A DNA stretch of 64,000 nucleotides, taken from positions 6,470,312-6,534,311 of the forward strand of contig KK106981.1 of assembly GCA_000611775.1 (NCBI GenBank), read 5' to 3'. The notes beneath the pieces were generated by a model. The model had not been told where the DNA came from and made no database searches. It saw only the letters and a list, made by a program, of their open reading frames with translations. The position numbers and the translations under genes were made by a program. Origin of the DNA: Umbilicaria muhlenbergii. Taxonomy: Eukaryota > Ascomycota > Lecanoromycetes > Umbilicariales > Umbilicariaceae. Positions 43,212 through 56,639 of this stretch are shown here, piece by piece. Each line of letters begins with the position of its first letter. The first letter of the stretch is position 1.

Positions 43212-45570
43212 ACATGAACACTCATGATGTCTCTACCGTCCCACGGTTCATGCAACTCTTGCTCAAGCAGAAACAGAGTCTTCGAGATGCTGAATCTTGC
43301 AAGGGGCAGCACATTAAGGGCAGGAAGTCTCAGGATCAAATTACACTACAGTTCAGGTTTTGACTCATGATGAAGCAGGGCAGAGCTAATTTCAATATGT
43401 GAACATCATTTGTTCCTTCAGCCTATAGTTCATGCCTCAGCTCCCTGTTTGACCTGATGAAAGTGATGATCACAGATCTTCTTCTTGAAACTCATCACAG
43501 GGGGAACTACCTTGTGCTAAGGTTGATTACCCTGCCAGATAGAATGACTGCCATCATGACCATCATAGAAGATGAGAATAGGGATGCTATCATGCTGCAG
43601 CTATATTATCAAGAGTTGAAGAATGAGCGTGCTGTGAAAGAGATCCTCAGGGAGGGAGTGGTTCTGATTGTCAAAGAACCATACCTAAAGTTGATGTCTG
43701 ATGATGATTATGACATTCACATTGATCACCTCTCTGACGTCATATATCTTCCAAAGGATGATGAGCGGGTTTCAAATTGCTGGCAGTTAAGATTTACAGA
43801 GCATAATGTCTCTGCTAGTGCTTGAAAGATGAAGGGAAATGATTACTTCAAAGAGTCTAGGTATCACACTGTCATTGAACAGTAAGGTTCTGTTCAATTT
43901 TTCTACATCTATCAAAAATTGACATCATGACAGTTATATCAAAGCTCTCAATTGCTCTTCAACATCTGAAGAGGCTCACAGCCTTATACTCAATCATTCT
44001 CTCACTTTTCTCAAGGTGAAGCAGTTCAATGCTGCTCTCTCTAATCTCAGATCTGTATCAACCACTTCAAAGCCAGTTGAGAAAGCTCTGTTCCGCAAAG
44101 CTCAAGCACTTTACAATCTTCAGAGATATCAGGAATGCTGTGAGGTTCTAAAAGTTCTCCATATGAAATGCTCAAACATTGTAGAGGCCAAAGGAGAACT
44201 TACTTGAGCCATTAACTGACTCATGAAGCAAGAGAGCGGCAGGTACAAGTTTGAGCAATTATACACAGAAGTCATCAAGCTTCACTCATCACATCTAGAT
44301 CACATCACATATGTTGATTCAGTATCTGTCAAAGTATCAGGTTCTTGAGGACGCGGCCTATTCACAACAGAAGCTGTCAAGGCTGATGATCTTCTTTTAT
44401 GTGAGAAAGCATTTGCGCATGCTTTTATCAATGATGCACACGCAACTTCTGAGCAAGATCAGGACTTGACTCTACTGATTAATGCTGAAACTGACTCCAT
44501 GACCATGGGAGCTCAGGCAGAACTCATCTGAATGATTGTTCAGAAACTTTACTGAAACCCCTCTCTGACCTCAGCTATTACTGATCTTCATCACGGCACG
44601 TACAAGTCTATTGGTGTTTCTAAGGTTGATGGTACATCAGTGGTTGACACATAAGAGATCAATGATCTTCTGCTGATGTCAAACCCTGACCACTCATCTC
44701 AGGTTCCTTGTTGAGTGAGTCATATCTCTGAATTGCTTTGGTTGTCCTCCCTCATCTCGCCAGTCTCACTTCCGTTAACGTGGAAGATGAGGTGACTCAG
44801 AAGATGAACACAGAAAAACAGTTTCACTCTTGCAGCATCTGAACCATGGCGTTGTATATCAACCACTGCTGCTACAGTAATGCTTGACGCGCTTTCATCA
44901 GTGATATGATGATGATCCACACTACGCGTGACCTCACACCTGACATCAAGATCACTTTCTGGTATCATATGCTCATCGCCAATGGTTATGAAAAGCGCCA
45001 GAAGCAGTTTCAGCAGTGAGGCTTTAAATGTGATTGCATCATGTGTCAGGATGATCAGATCATGAAGAAGAGTGTTTTAGCAAAGAGAAAGCGCCTGAGG
45101 GCTGACCTTCTGAGGTATTTTCAGTCCAGCTTGAGAGCAGATCTAGCCAAGATAGAGGGCATCCTCACTATCATGATGAATCAGTACTGTTGATCAGCTT
45201 TTGAAGTGCCTCATCTATGTCTCTGAGATCCTCAGCTGGCTCTTACACAGATGTATATGCTGCAAAAGCAGTCAGTTCAAGTCATTGACTTGGCATTGAG
45301 AGTTCTGTCGTCTCTTGGTTATGTCATTGGAGGCGGGAATCTGCCGCGCACCTCCAGCACGCTGATGATTGTCAAGCAATGAGGGTTGATGAAGGATCAT
45401 CTCATTGAGTGCTGAATGCTTCTTTTCAGTGCCTATCATATGGTGGCACCGGATCTCAAGGCTCAGGCAGAGCAGTATGCCAGAATCTCATACAAGATCT
45501 GTGTTGATAAAGATGAGACTTTTGATGAGACGTATGAAAAGCTTGCCAATAAGGGCTCAATCTGAACATA
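43212..45570 (+). pseudogene. TPR-SET domain protein, hypermutated pseudogene
   Basis: Fungal TPR-SET proteins resemble SMYD-type lysine methyltransferases. A start MNTHDVSTVPRFMQLLLKQ (43213), one likely intron, then an uninterrupted stretch (43457-43825) with THHRGNYLVLRLITLPDRMT and DHLSDVIYLPKDDERV lead into TPRs (about 43830-44210; KALFRKAQALYNLQRYQECC). The SET domain follows: GRGLFTTEAVKADDLLLCEK at about 44352, and YINHCCYSNA at about 44854, corresponding to the NHSC cofactor signature with Ser replaced. Then come post-SET-like FKCDCIMCQDDQ and a helical C-terminus ending near 45565. Architecture and length (about 700 residues) are complete, but numerous TGA and other stops kill it. 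Confidence 0.85.
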
Positions 45571-46440
45571 CGGCCCTGGGGTTGAACTAAATAGGTCACG
45601 ATAATTGAATTGATTTATTGATGTCATTTCATGATGCAAAGTTGAATCTTCCTATGTTTCTATCCTTACAGGGGACGCTACCATGGATCTTAGTGCAGAG
45701 GGAGAATCTCAAGGGCTGCGCTGATACAGAGTCTCTACATGTGGCCTGTTGCTCACTCAAATACAGTATCAGACACGGAAGGAAGTGAGGGTAACATTTC
45801 AGGATTTGAGTGAGTGAGTGATGCTATTTTCTATTGGTCTATAATGAGCTGGTTTGAGATGTCATGTAACAGTAAATGCAGCCTCATTCCCTCATTAAAT
45901 CATTCATGCATTGCAATCACCTTCAAACACACTTTCCTCATTCAATGTGACTTTGAGCAGTGCTTCACCTGGATTCTGACCTGCCAGTAGTAGTTATATT
46001 AAATTTCATGAAAGCTCTCATTCTAAGCTACTATCCCCTTTGACGTGGTAAATGCTGACTCATCATGTATGCTCATAATGCACCCTCCTTTACTAGTCCG
46101 GCTCTGCACCTGAGTGATTTGTGCATTTCTTGCAAATCCTGTAATGTACACTGGTACACTTTTCAGTGACTTGACAGCGCTTCTCAGTCACATTAAGAGA
46201 TATTTTCTATTAGGAACGTCTTTCTAAGTGATGGTTTTACCTAGAAGTCATCTTCAGGTGATTCAGCTCAGGAGCTTTCTTCTAGGCTGATGTGAAAGAA
46301 TGCAAGATGTTGTAGGGCCTCATTGAAGAAAGCTAGTAGAGGCCTTTCTGTACTGCCATGACTGAAGTCAAGACTGTTGAAAGACCTGAGTTCCTGATCC
46401 TTCTTTTCATCTGATGTTACCTCTCTGCGCTTAGTTGACC
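45571..46440. other. Spacer between convergent fossils
   Basis: No gene is recognised. It lies between the 3' end of the TPR-SET fossil and the 3' end of the DUF3638 fossil. Part of the DUF3638 C-terminal tail may reach into it. Confidence 0.4.
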
Positions 46441-46449
46441 CGTCACGGA

Positions 46450-49400
46450 CACTATTTGTGTGTTTGAGCATCATATATCAACCCCGGAAAGCTCTCCACG
46501 TCTTCAGCTACTTCAAATTCAGAGATTGAAATTTCATCAGATTCAGTTGTATGAGAGGATTTCACTTGCTTCTGCTTGACCTTTGAGCACCACTGAAGAA
46601 AGAAGAGTCAGTTCAGGTAGAGAGGTGACAGAGGAGACTGTTGAAGGTGAAATGAATCTTTGAGAAGGTGCATCTTCTCTCAGTCAGAAAGTTACAATCA
46701 GGGATTCATGTTGAAAGAGATGTTGTAATTTTTCATCATTTTTGATGATCTTTGAAAGGGCAGGATGAAGACACTGAGATGATGAGGGATGAGCCGCAAT
46801 GCTAAACAAATTTTCTTGACAGCCGCAGGTTATTGACCGTACTACAGCACTTAGAGTACAGCGGAGAGTCATCAGAGAGACTACAGGTGATAGTGAAGAA
46901 GTTTAAGTAGCTTGCACGCATACAAACTGTATTAAGTGAAATATACTGATCAGTTTCTGTCAACAGCTTCAAGCGCCTCCTCTTCACCTCTCAACTGTCA
47001 TCAATCATCATTCTCCCCCCTTTCCATCCTCTGCCCCCGGGGTGTGAGCGAAAGCCATACTCAAGCCACGCAAAGAGACGGGCAGATGAGGATGTGAGGA
47101 TCTAGAAAAGAAATAGAGAGAAAAGAGTATGACTGCATAATCACAACTCTATGTTGCAAAATCACTGCTGACTTGAACTTCTTTATCCTTGAAACTGTTC
47201 CCTGACAAGTAACTCCTCATTCAGGATTTTATCAAGGTGAAACTTTTGAGAATTCTGCCCTTTCCTCCTGAACGCCATCAGCATTCTCAGAAAACTGACG
47301 GGACTGATCATAAAGGGACATTCTTTCATCATGACTTCATCAAATTCTGACCTGCTTGTCAGACTGAGAAATCCATCGCATGTGACCTGAATTTGCGCGT
47401 ACAGCGGGTGAAAACAGAGTCTCAGGAATTGACAGACTGAAAGATACTCCTCATAGCTTCTCAGATAAAGCTGACCGGCAAATAGATTGAGCTGCATAAT
47501 GAAAAGGGGGTGAGACTAAGGTTTGTGCACTGCAGGAATAGCGTAAAATGAAAGATCTTTTAATGTATGCACAGACATACTGACATGAGGTGAATAGATG
47601 TGCAGGGTGATCATCTTGTGCTGATGTATGAATGACAGTAATGCGTGAGCTTCATATGAGCTCAGCATCACGCAGTCAATCATGTTGCAGTTTTTTCCAC
47701 TTGTGATTCAGTGAACAGGCCTAAAATATGAGTTCAAATGCTGATTTCCTGAAGTGTATACCGTCCAGGCAAAGTCAGCTGAGATCAGCAAATGCACGGG
47801 TCATGCTTTCACCTCAAGGCATTCAACGGCGCTTGTGTTGCTGAAAAGCTTAAAGGCGGGCTGAAAGGCATCTGAATCATGATCAAGAATTCCTTGATGA
47901 ATAAAGCGCTTCACATCTTGATAAATGCTGTGATTGTATGATGTAAGTGTTAATGAATGCTCAATTTATCACTCCTGCTCATTCTTTGATGACAGCTCAC
48001 GCTCCTGTTCCTCCTGAAGTGTTGCATTGTTGAATGATGTCAGTTTAAATTCTCAACACTTGGCCTGAATGACTTTCAATTGCATCTTATGTTTCAAGAG
48101 TGATTCCTCCTTCATGTCATGTAACAAGACTTGTTCTTCAGACTGTCATTCTTCAAATTCATATTAATCCTGAAGAGTTTGCGCTTCAGCTTTGAGCAAT
48201 GATTTTGTGATCTTTAGAGGAACGCATTTGCCTCAGTGATTTGAAGACTCTGATCATGCTATATGATGACGCTGATACCATATCCCTTGTGTCGCTCACA
48301 ATGAAATGCATTTTCTCATGTTGATGCAAGTTTCTGAAATGCTTCATTGCAACATGTCAGCTACCTTGATGATATCACACTGACTTTTGCTGCTGCAGTG
48401 AAGAATTTTGCGTTCAACTTTCATTGGCCTGCAAAACATGACTGATTGGCCTTTCCCTAGCTTCCACATTCACATGCACGCTGTTTGGGTTAGCAGTGAA
48501 AAAAAGGGTTGAAGAGATCAAGTCATACCCTGCACAAGTTGATCCTTGATGAGGTCAGGCCCTAGCATCACTGCAGCCTGATAATTCATTGATAGCTTCA
48601 AATCCGTTCCTCATGTATGAGTCTTGTTGAGGTACATCAAGCACTGACTCATCTGCTTCACAAAAAAGGAAATCATCAGGGGTTCTGTGATGCCGTCATG
48701 ACTCAAGATCAACAGATTGTTTCAGTCATTAAAGAATACAGCCACCTGTGCTTCTGATGCTGAAATGCATGAGAGTCATGTACATGCAACTTCCTTGTTC
48801 TTTCACTTCAAAACTTGAACTCTCACATTGAGAATGACACGCACGGGCGGCTCTGATCTGATGACTATTTGCAGCAATGATTCAGCATTGAGGCTTTCCC
48901 TTTCAGACTCTTGCATGGCATGTTTAAAAGAGTTTTCAGGCTGTAGCAGACAGTCAAGCACTGCAGTGTTGATGTGAAGCTGTGGTGAGAGATCACACTG
49001 ACTTATGAACAGTGATAAGATATATCTGCTGTCATTTGTCCCACTGAAACCCATCATCAGGTGAACTTTCACTCATGTGATATCTCAGCCTGAGGATGAC
49101 AGCTTATGTGGAAACTCCTTCATCTCCTTTGAAAAGACAATACTTGACATGTAGAAATTGATTGCACCTTTGATGAGACGCAATGAAGGGAAGATCATCT
49201 GAGAAAGCTGTGCAGGATCACTCAGATTGATGTCAATCAATTGTTGAAACCTAACTTCTAGTTCAGGAGCATCTTGAACCCAGCATTCATATTCTTCCTG
49301 AGCATGATTGGATAAAAATAGCTTTTCAAAGACGGTATATAAATGCTCATCTAAAAGGCCACCGTGGTAATAGCTTAGACAAGTTAAAATGATGATGACA

Positions 49401-52400
49401 TCAGGGTGACTGAACTCAGCCTGTGTTGCTGAATTGTCTTTTGCATGATAAGGTACAGCAAGCATGATAAGGTACAGCAAGCATGATAAGGTACAGCAAG
49501 CATGATAAGGTACAGCAAGCATGATCCGTGAGAGGTCAAGTCTGTAGTTGATGCGTCATCACTTCTGCTGCAGAGCGGATGCCAGGACCCTGTCAGTGAT
49601 CAGGCTTTTGAGCAGAAGCATGCTCCTCCTCATTGATTCAACATCAAAAATGTGATGCTGCAATGGCTTGATGTCAGCTTCACCTATGTCAAGATCTGTG
49701 AGAAATCAAAACAGGATAACTCACACGTGTTGAGGAAGATTTCACACAGGCACTCTCAGCAGACTCACTTCACACACTTCTCTTGTCATCATCTTGATAA
49801 GTTTGTCGGCGGTGGAAGGCTGCAGAATTCATATGTGAGGGAAGCTTTCAGGGCACACAGGTTGTAGCTGCAAGCCTTGCAAGAAAAGTTGAAGGACTGA
49901 TTGTGCAAATCAGTTCACAAGTTCTAAAACATGCTCAATGATGGTTCATCAGTTCAGGCTGAACTCAATTGCGCGTTGCGTGCTCATGGTGTAAACAAGC
50001 TCAAAGCGGACGCTCAAAATTTCATCAATTTCATCAAGGATATCACGTGAGTTGTCCTTCAGTCAATGCTGTGTCTCAATCAGGACATTGCTCAGCTCTG
50101 ACTCACTGAACAGAAGTCACTCAAGGCTCATCAGCTCAAACAAAAGGAGGTGTTCTGGCTGGATGAGAAGTATCTCATCAATGCGCATACATTCTTCACA
50201 CAGGTTTCAGATTTCCCTCACGTTGTCCACGTTCAACCAGACTGACCGTGAGATCAGCATGTGGAAGATGTGTCAACTGAGCATGCAATCAAGCTTCCTC
50301 AGCAGCACATGGAACATCTGAGTCAACAGTGATTTGAGGATGACAACTCACACAAGCTTCTTTTTATCTGCCAGAGCCGCAGCCACAATAGAAACAATGA
50401 CAGATGACTTTCCTTCACTCATGTTCAACTGCAAGATCAAGTTCACATCAGATGACAGTGAAATCATTTCCTGAGGAATATGAGCTTGCACTCATCAGAT
50501 CAAGATGTTGTTCTCAACTTTGAGAAGCAGTCAGTTCAGATAGTATATCAGGTCTCAACCTCAATGGCCTGAGTTGCTGAATTCACTCAGCAGTTTTGAA
50601 TTGTTTCTGATACATGTAATGAGGCGCTCAGCCCGTTGCAGATTCAATATGATCACATTATACTCAATCAAAGAACCTCTTCAGTCATCATGTAACATGA
50701 CTCCTTTGCCACCTGCTAGATGTTGAAGGAGTGAGGTGATTGACAAGCAGGATCACATATTCACCTCATAAGTCAATTGACGCATGATTGATGTTTCAGC
50801 CTGAAGGCAATGATGAATGGTCTGATATACATCATTGACATGATTCTTGCACAGCATTAGATGTTCTTTCAGCAGTGGCTTCAGTGTCTTTGATGATCTG
50901 TTGAGTCTGCCTTCTGCACTGCTGTGAAGTGAGTCAAAGCTCTTCAACAAGTCAATGATGTATCATTGCTCATAGCGACCTGAAGACTTCAACAAGAGAC
51001 GCACTAAAAGTGACTTGAGTTCATCATGATCAACCTCATCTTCATCTTGCTGACTGACTCAGGAACCAAAGTCTTGAAGGTCAGCCTGAGAAAGGCTGAG
51101 AGCAGATCTCCTCATGATGTCATTAAAATTGACATGACTCCGCTTTGAATGATATCAGTAGTGGGGCTGTGGAAAGGAGTATCCCAGCAGCTTTTGGTCT
51201 TCAGCATTTAGATCATCTAGGATGTCTTGCATGTGATCAATAATCTCTTTAAACTCAGCATTGTGAAATCAGCTTTGAAACCAGATCCGTGCATCTTCTG
51301 TGGCCTCATTCACAGAGATGTAGGTGTTGAAATCAGCGTCTACAGGATCACAAACATTTGCATCAGGTCACTGACAAATGAGAGTGTTCATGAAGTGATT
51401 GATGCATTCATTCACTGCCGCTTGATGCTCATCCCTTCAATGCTCATCAGCGTCTGTAAAAGTTTTATTGGAGAATTGAGGCAGGTTGAATTTCAGGCAC
51501 AAATAAAACAGCCAGCTCCTGTTGATAGTCATGTTTATCAATATCTTCTTATCTGGTCTGTAGTCATGTGATAATTGAAATAAGGCAAGGTCTGATGATC
51601 TTGTTGCATGAAGTTCAGGGACTGTTGTGAATGTCAGAAGTATCTGAACAAGCTCTTGATTTAAGTGCTGTGAATAAGTTAGAGTGAACAGAAACATCAT
51701 GATTCTGTATTTATCTCTTTTGATGACACTGTGAGATAAAGCGGAGTGTAGTGTGCACCAATCACTCAGGAGGCACTTGGCAGGTGAAATCAGTCATTTC
51801 ATATCATAACTTAAAAGAAAGAGATCCTCTGTTCTGCAACTGTGAATCAGCTCCCCTCATGACTCAATGTCATGAAGCAACTGTGAATAGCCTCTCAAAT
51901 TTGCAGATCAGTCATCAATCAGCTTTGCAATGTGACAAACCTGAGACTCTCATATGCTGTTTGAGACATGATCTCAGGTGACATAGATGATATCATGATC
52001 TGTCATGTGATTCTCTGCCTCAAATCCATGTACTCAATATGCAGAATCTCAGATCACGGCCCTCTTGAGCAAATGTTGATCACCACAGATGTCTGTATCT
52101 GATAGTTTCACGGGTTTATCATGAAATAGATCAAACGCTCTCGCTTGCTTGAAAATTGAGTGCACAGATGTGCAAAAGGAAATGTGCTGTGAAAGTGAAG
52201 AGAAAGTCTCTCATTTCACCTCCTGCATCACCTGAAGGTGCCGCGGGAAGTACTGATGACGTGAGGTCAGTCATGCAAGGAGGATCAGCAGGTCAATTTT
52301 CATTTGATCAAGACTGAGAAAAGATCAGATGAAGAGTGACATTAATGTTGAGAGGGCTTCTTCAGTGCCAGTGTGACTGATGAGCTCATCAGTCAGACAG

Positions 52401-54540
52401 TGAGCTGTTACAGTGTGAAGATAACATTTGAACAGCTTGCTCTTGAGGCTGCTGTTATTGACAAGTCGCCTGATTTGACAGTCAACATGATAAAGATGAT
52501 ATGAAAGGTGCTGTTTTGAGGTATCAATATGTACACGTACGTGAGGCCCTCTGACTTGAACAGAACATCACCATGAGGGATGATGATGCTGCATGATGAG
52601 TCATTTCCCCCCCTAAGGATGAGCTTGTTGATCAGTCTGATCAAGGTGTTAAATGATTGATTTGCATCTACAGTCATCCCACGGAATTGTTTTGATTCAA
52701 GGTCCGTGGCACCTTTCCTCAAGAAAAAGTCAAGCTTCAGCCGTGGCAGATGCACATCTAACATTTTCATCTCACAATTTAATGTGACGTGTACATGGGT
52801 CGCATGTTCTAACGGACTCAGGATTGTGGACACAGCTTTCACTGTGAGTGTATGAAGATTTACCAATTTCAATGAATCACAGATCAACAAGTTTTCCCCT
52901 CAGCTGCTGAACCGCATCTGCCAGTTCTGTGATGTCAGCGTTCAAGCATTGAGTAATGGTCGCCATTCAATGAAGCCCGTATTAACGTCCAGTCAATGCG
53001 CGTAGTCTTGAATGAAAGCCTGTGAAAAGTCACTGTTGAGAGTGTGCACTGAGAGTAATTCATACACCTGACTTTGTTTTCTTGCCCGGATGATGAGTTC
53101 AGAGTCATGCATGCCAAAGTACAACTGTTAGAGTTTTCATTAACAACACAAGCAGCATCATCATCACACAATCCTGTCCACAAGAAGAAGGGGGAGAAAG
53201 AAAAAGGAAAGAATAATATTCACTTGATGATTAAACAACTCAGTCTGAGCTTGAAAAATCATTTCACTCATAGTTGATGAGACAACATCAATAACTTTCT
53301 GTCTCACACATCAATTAATTAACCCTCCTACCTATGCTTCTTTGAATAGAATGTGTTACTTTACCTCATCAAATAGTTGATAGAAAGTCAGATGTGATTC
53401 ATATGAGCAGGGAAGCCTTGTGAGCGGTGATTTATTAACAAGCAAACTTCCATTCAGCAGATTGTAGTGAATCAGCATCAATGAGAGATCACCTTCACTT
53501 GATGTCTCCGTCATGAGCCATCACTCACTAGGCGTTTTCAAGGCTGTTCATGAGGATCCCGGCACATATCCCGCTCAAAGCTGACTGACTGTACTATCAA
53601 GACTGTTGCGGACCTCTAGAATCCGCTTGCGCAGAAGTGACTCAAGAACATATGATAACCTTCAATGTCATCACAATAGTGTATTCATCAATGCAGGCAG
53701 ATCATCTATTATGACTGAGCATCAATTGTGCATGATGATTGAGCATTCAATCATGACTGCAATATCCTCATCTGATTTGAGCAGATAAGGGAGATGGTGC
53801 GGATCAACATCAAACATCTCATGACAGGTCAAGGTCATTTCAAGAGTTCATGCATTCAGATTTTTGAGCTCCTCCTCCTTCTGTCCTTCCTGCAACTTTA
53901 GCCTCAATTCATGAGTTCAGCACAATGAGATTGCTCATGCTCTTCGCAGAAAACAGGAGCAACCATCATGAATCACATTACAGGTGAAGAGGGAGAACAG
54001 TTGAGTTGCAAGAGTGACAAAAGTACATGCTGCTACAGCACCCTGCCAGTTGCCTTCAATCATCCTGACTGCATCATTCAAGGCTGACAGCAATGAATTC
54101 CCAAATTCCTCCTCTTCAAGGTCAGCGTGAGATTCTTGACACACCTCTCCTTTACTGAAGGAGCCAACCTGCCATGCAGCCTGAGTGAGCAAAGCGTGCG
54201 TCTCATGGCAACTAAAATTGAGGACACAAGCGGTGAGTTCACAAGCAATGTTCCACCACTGCAATCAATGACCTGACCGCAAAGTTCCAAAGGCGTAGAA
54301 CTCATGCATCATCAGCGCCTCAGGACACTCAGCTTGGCTCACAATCACCTCATTAGAAGTGTGGATCATGTTGTTCACCGCGTACTGCAATCCCCTATAC
54401 GGACCAGCTGAGAGCTTGAGTGTGCACTTTTCACGCACATCACAGCAATCTAGGAGCTCTTCCGTCCACCTTGTTTCTCTCAAATCATACAAAGCATAGT
54501 TTAAGCCGTTGTTGACGCATACATTGCTCTCATTGGCCTG
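46450..54540 (-). pseudogene. Giant DUF3638/DUF3645 protein, hypermutated pseudogene
   Basis: Fungal DUF3638/DUF3645 proteins are about 3000 residues, often labelled ubiquitin-hydrolase-like, with no settled role. Minus-strand pieces occur in family order. They include LYDLRETRWTEELLD and AGPYRGLQYAVNNM (about 54490-54380), NFSCHETHALLTQAAWQVGS (54200), LPRLKLDFFLRKGA with GDVLFKSEGLTYV (52740-52540), FSHPDVIIILTCLSYYHGGL and INLSDPAQLSQMIFPSLR (49420-49180). MGFSGTNDSRYILSL (49045) and LFAGQLYLRSYEEYLSVCQF (47480) complete the order. The 8-kb span fits a nearly complete gene beginning internally. Many stops break it. Its upstream end is joined directly to an unrelated CCCH-finger fragment. 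Confidence 0.8.
49443..49525. repeat. 19-bp tandem repeat, four copies
   Basis: GCATGATAAGGTACAGCAA repeats four times, perfectly or nearly so. It interrupts the DUF3638 fossil just before its AKDNSATQAEFSHPD segment. A 19-bp unit cannot preserve frame, so the expansion arose after or during decay. Confidence 0.95.
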
Positions 54541-54544
54541 AGAA

Positions 54545-55500
54545 ATTTTCTGATGTCGATAGTGTGAGATGACAAAGGGTTTCGTTCTTGATGTGAGCTG
54601 GACTCATCCTGCCTGCGACTTCATGACTTCCAGACAATGGCATTGCAGCTTCAAGACCAAGGCGTTGGTGAACCCGGGCTAAGCTTCAACTTCCGGCCTG
54701 CAGGAGTTGTTCTGGAAGAGAGGTTGAAAAGTCATCCACAATCGACGTGGACTCCGTAATGACTTGAGCGCTTTGGTTCAACTCCACGATTCTCTCTAGC
54801 ACTGCCAAGCTTGCTGTTACCGCAATGGAAGTGAGATCTTCATCTTTGGCTGTTTCGTCCCAAGTAAGGGCACCAAGAGCGGAAGTCATAGACTTGTGCA
54901 GATTGATAGCACGACGACCATTTGGTCTGAAAAGAAATGTGCAAACAGCGTCTAGAGGTGTCTCCAAAATCAGGGATGAGAGGATGTCAGGGTAAGAAAT
55001 AATTTGAAAGAAGGAAAGCGTCCTGTCCTTAAAGATACGCAGCCTCGTTTCTAACCTGACGCCATTGAAATTTTCATCTGCAAGAGCCTTGATCATGGCC
55101 AGCTCTTCTTCAGTCACTAGCTTCTTAATAATCTGTTGCTCAGTTCTCAGATGCTCTTTGCTGATAAAGTCTCAGCCCACCTTGAAGAAGTTCCCAATCT
55201 TCACAACTTGGAACCGTGTATTCTGCCTCAGTACAACGAAGGTCCACTCTTGAAAGCCGGTTTTGAGTTTGGTCTGTGGTCGTGACCTAGCGGTAGACTG
55301 TGGTGTTTATGTACTGGCACCGCTCTTGCCCGCCACAATTTCATGCAAGAACCTGCACTGTTGCCCTTTAAAGCAGTCCTTCGGTGTCCCTACGTATGAG
55401 CACAGTTCGCGATGAGGTGCTTTGAATGTGGGCTTGAACTCATGACTGAGCTTGCATCTGTTTCCACATTTGCTGCATTGGCATTAGCGTCCTGCACTGT
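54545..55500 (-). pseudogene. CCCH zinc-finger protein fragment (possibly NFX1/ZNFX1-like)
   Basis: On the minus strand near 55470-55330, CSKCGNRCKLSHEF precedes CSYVGTPKDCFKGQQCRFLH, the second a canonical CX8CX5CX3H finger as found in RNA-binding proteins. An open frame 55117-54686 then gives FNGVRLETRLRIFKDRTLSF and NGRRAINLHKSMTSALGALT, all helical. The arrangement resembles the N-terminal part of fungal NFX1-type helicase-like proteins, but no helicase motif is present, so that label is tentative. It ends by about 54545 where DUF3638 text begins in the same orientation. It is less mutated than its downstream neighbour, with at least two stops. Confidence 0.65.
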
Positions 55501-55624
55501 CATAATCAAGTGCCGCCTTCTTTCAACCTCCTGTCCTCGTTGTACCTGTCATCGACTTCATATCCATTGATCATTACTCCGCGCAACTTGACAATTGAGA
55601 TACATACGCCCTTCATACTCCAAA

Positions 55625-56400
55625 ATGGCTGAGGCGCTCAGCGTCACTGGTAGCATTGTCGCTGTGCTTCAGCTTAGCGCAAAGGTGGTGGAGTATTTGA
55701 ACAACTTAAGAAACGCCTCTGAGGATTGCGGGAGACTGCGTGCTGAAATCTTCAGTACTATCAGCCTTCTCTACGTGCTGAAGGAGCAGTCTGAGAAGTC
55801 AGAGGCTGAGAAATCACCTATGATAAAGTCCCTCAGTGCTCCAGAAGGGCCCGTGAAGCAGTTTCATCAGGCGCTGAAGGAATTAGTGCTGAAGCTGTTG
55901 CCCGCCAAAGGGCTGAAGAAGGTTGAAAGGAAGTTGATCTGGCTGTTCAAAAAGGAGGAGATCATGGCGATTCTAAGATGAATTAAGTGACAGAAATCAC
56001 TGTTTAACCTTGCCCTTCAAAATGTTCACAAGTAAGTGTTTCATCTGTGCCACAGCATGAGGGCTTGAGTCATCAATCTTCAGAGCTCTATCTCAAGTGA
56101 TCCGAGGTGAGGTTGCGAATCTGTCTGAAGGTGTTGAAGAGATACGGATGATGCAAAGGGGTAAATTGAAGCCTGCAACTTCCTTTATCTATCTCTGGCA
56201 CTGACAGTAGCAGATGATGTAAAGGATAGAGTCCTGCAGTGACTCTCATCCACCAATCCCTCTTTGAATCACGACGCAGCACACAAAAAACACGAACCTT
56301 CAACTGGTGCCTGGCTACTGCAATCACAGGCTTTCACAGAGTGGAAGAATAATGGGAACAGCTTTCCTGGCTGCATGGCATTCATAAGTCACATATCTTT
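55625..56400 (+). pseudogene. NLR-like N-terminal fragment
   Basis: ATG at 55625 opens MAEALSVTGSIVAVLQLSAK, the start of a helical N-terminal domain common on fungal NACHT/ankyrin NLRs (V.EYLN.L..AS.D...L..EI). It continues with FHQALKELVLKLLPAKGLKK and, past a TGA at 55978, WQKSLFNLALQN with a GTAAGT donor. Degraded linker text follows, then HKKHEPSTGAWLLQSQAFTE (about 56280), the segment that immediately precedes a NACHT P-loop. The P-loop itself is not present; readable text stops near 56380 and unrelated methyltransferase sequence begins about 250 bp on. Confidence 0.75.
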
Positions 56401-56639
56401 CATCTCTGTGGAAACATCATGGGATCACCAAATGGAGGCTTCTGGGTAAAGGGTCACAGTGAGCACACGAACTTGATTCAACTCGCCTTGTATTACGTTC
56501 ACTCACATCATGACAGATGCTCTTTCTGTAATTTCTCAAATGATCCTGCGACGCCAGAAGATCTCTCGCAACGTCAGCAAGAAGGTTGTCATCAGCGGCT
56601 GAAAATTCAAGCCCGGTATAAATGAAAATCTACCATCAA

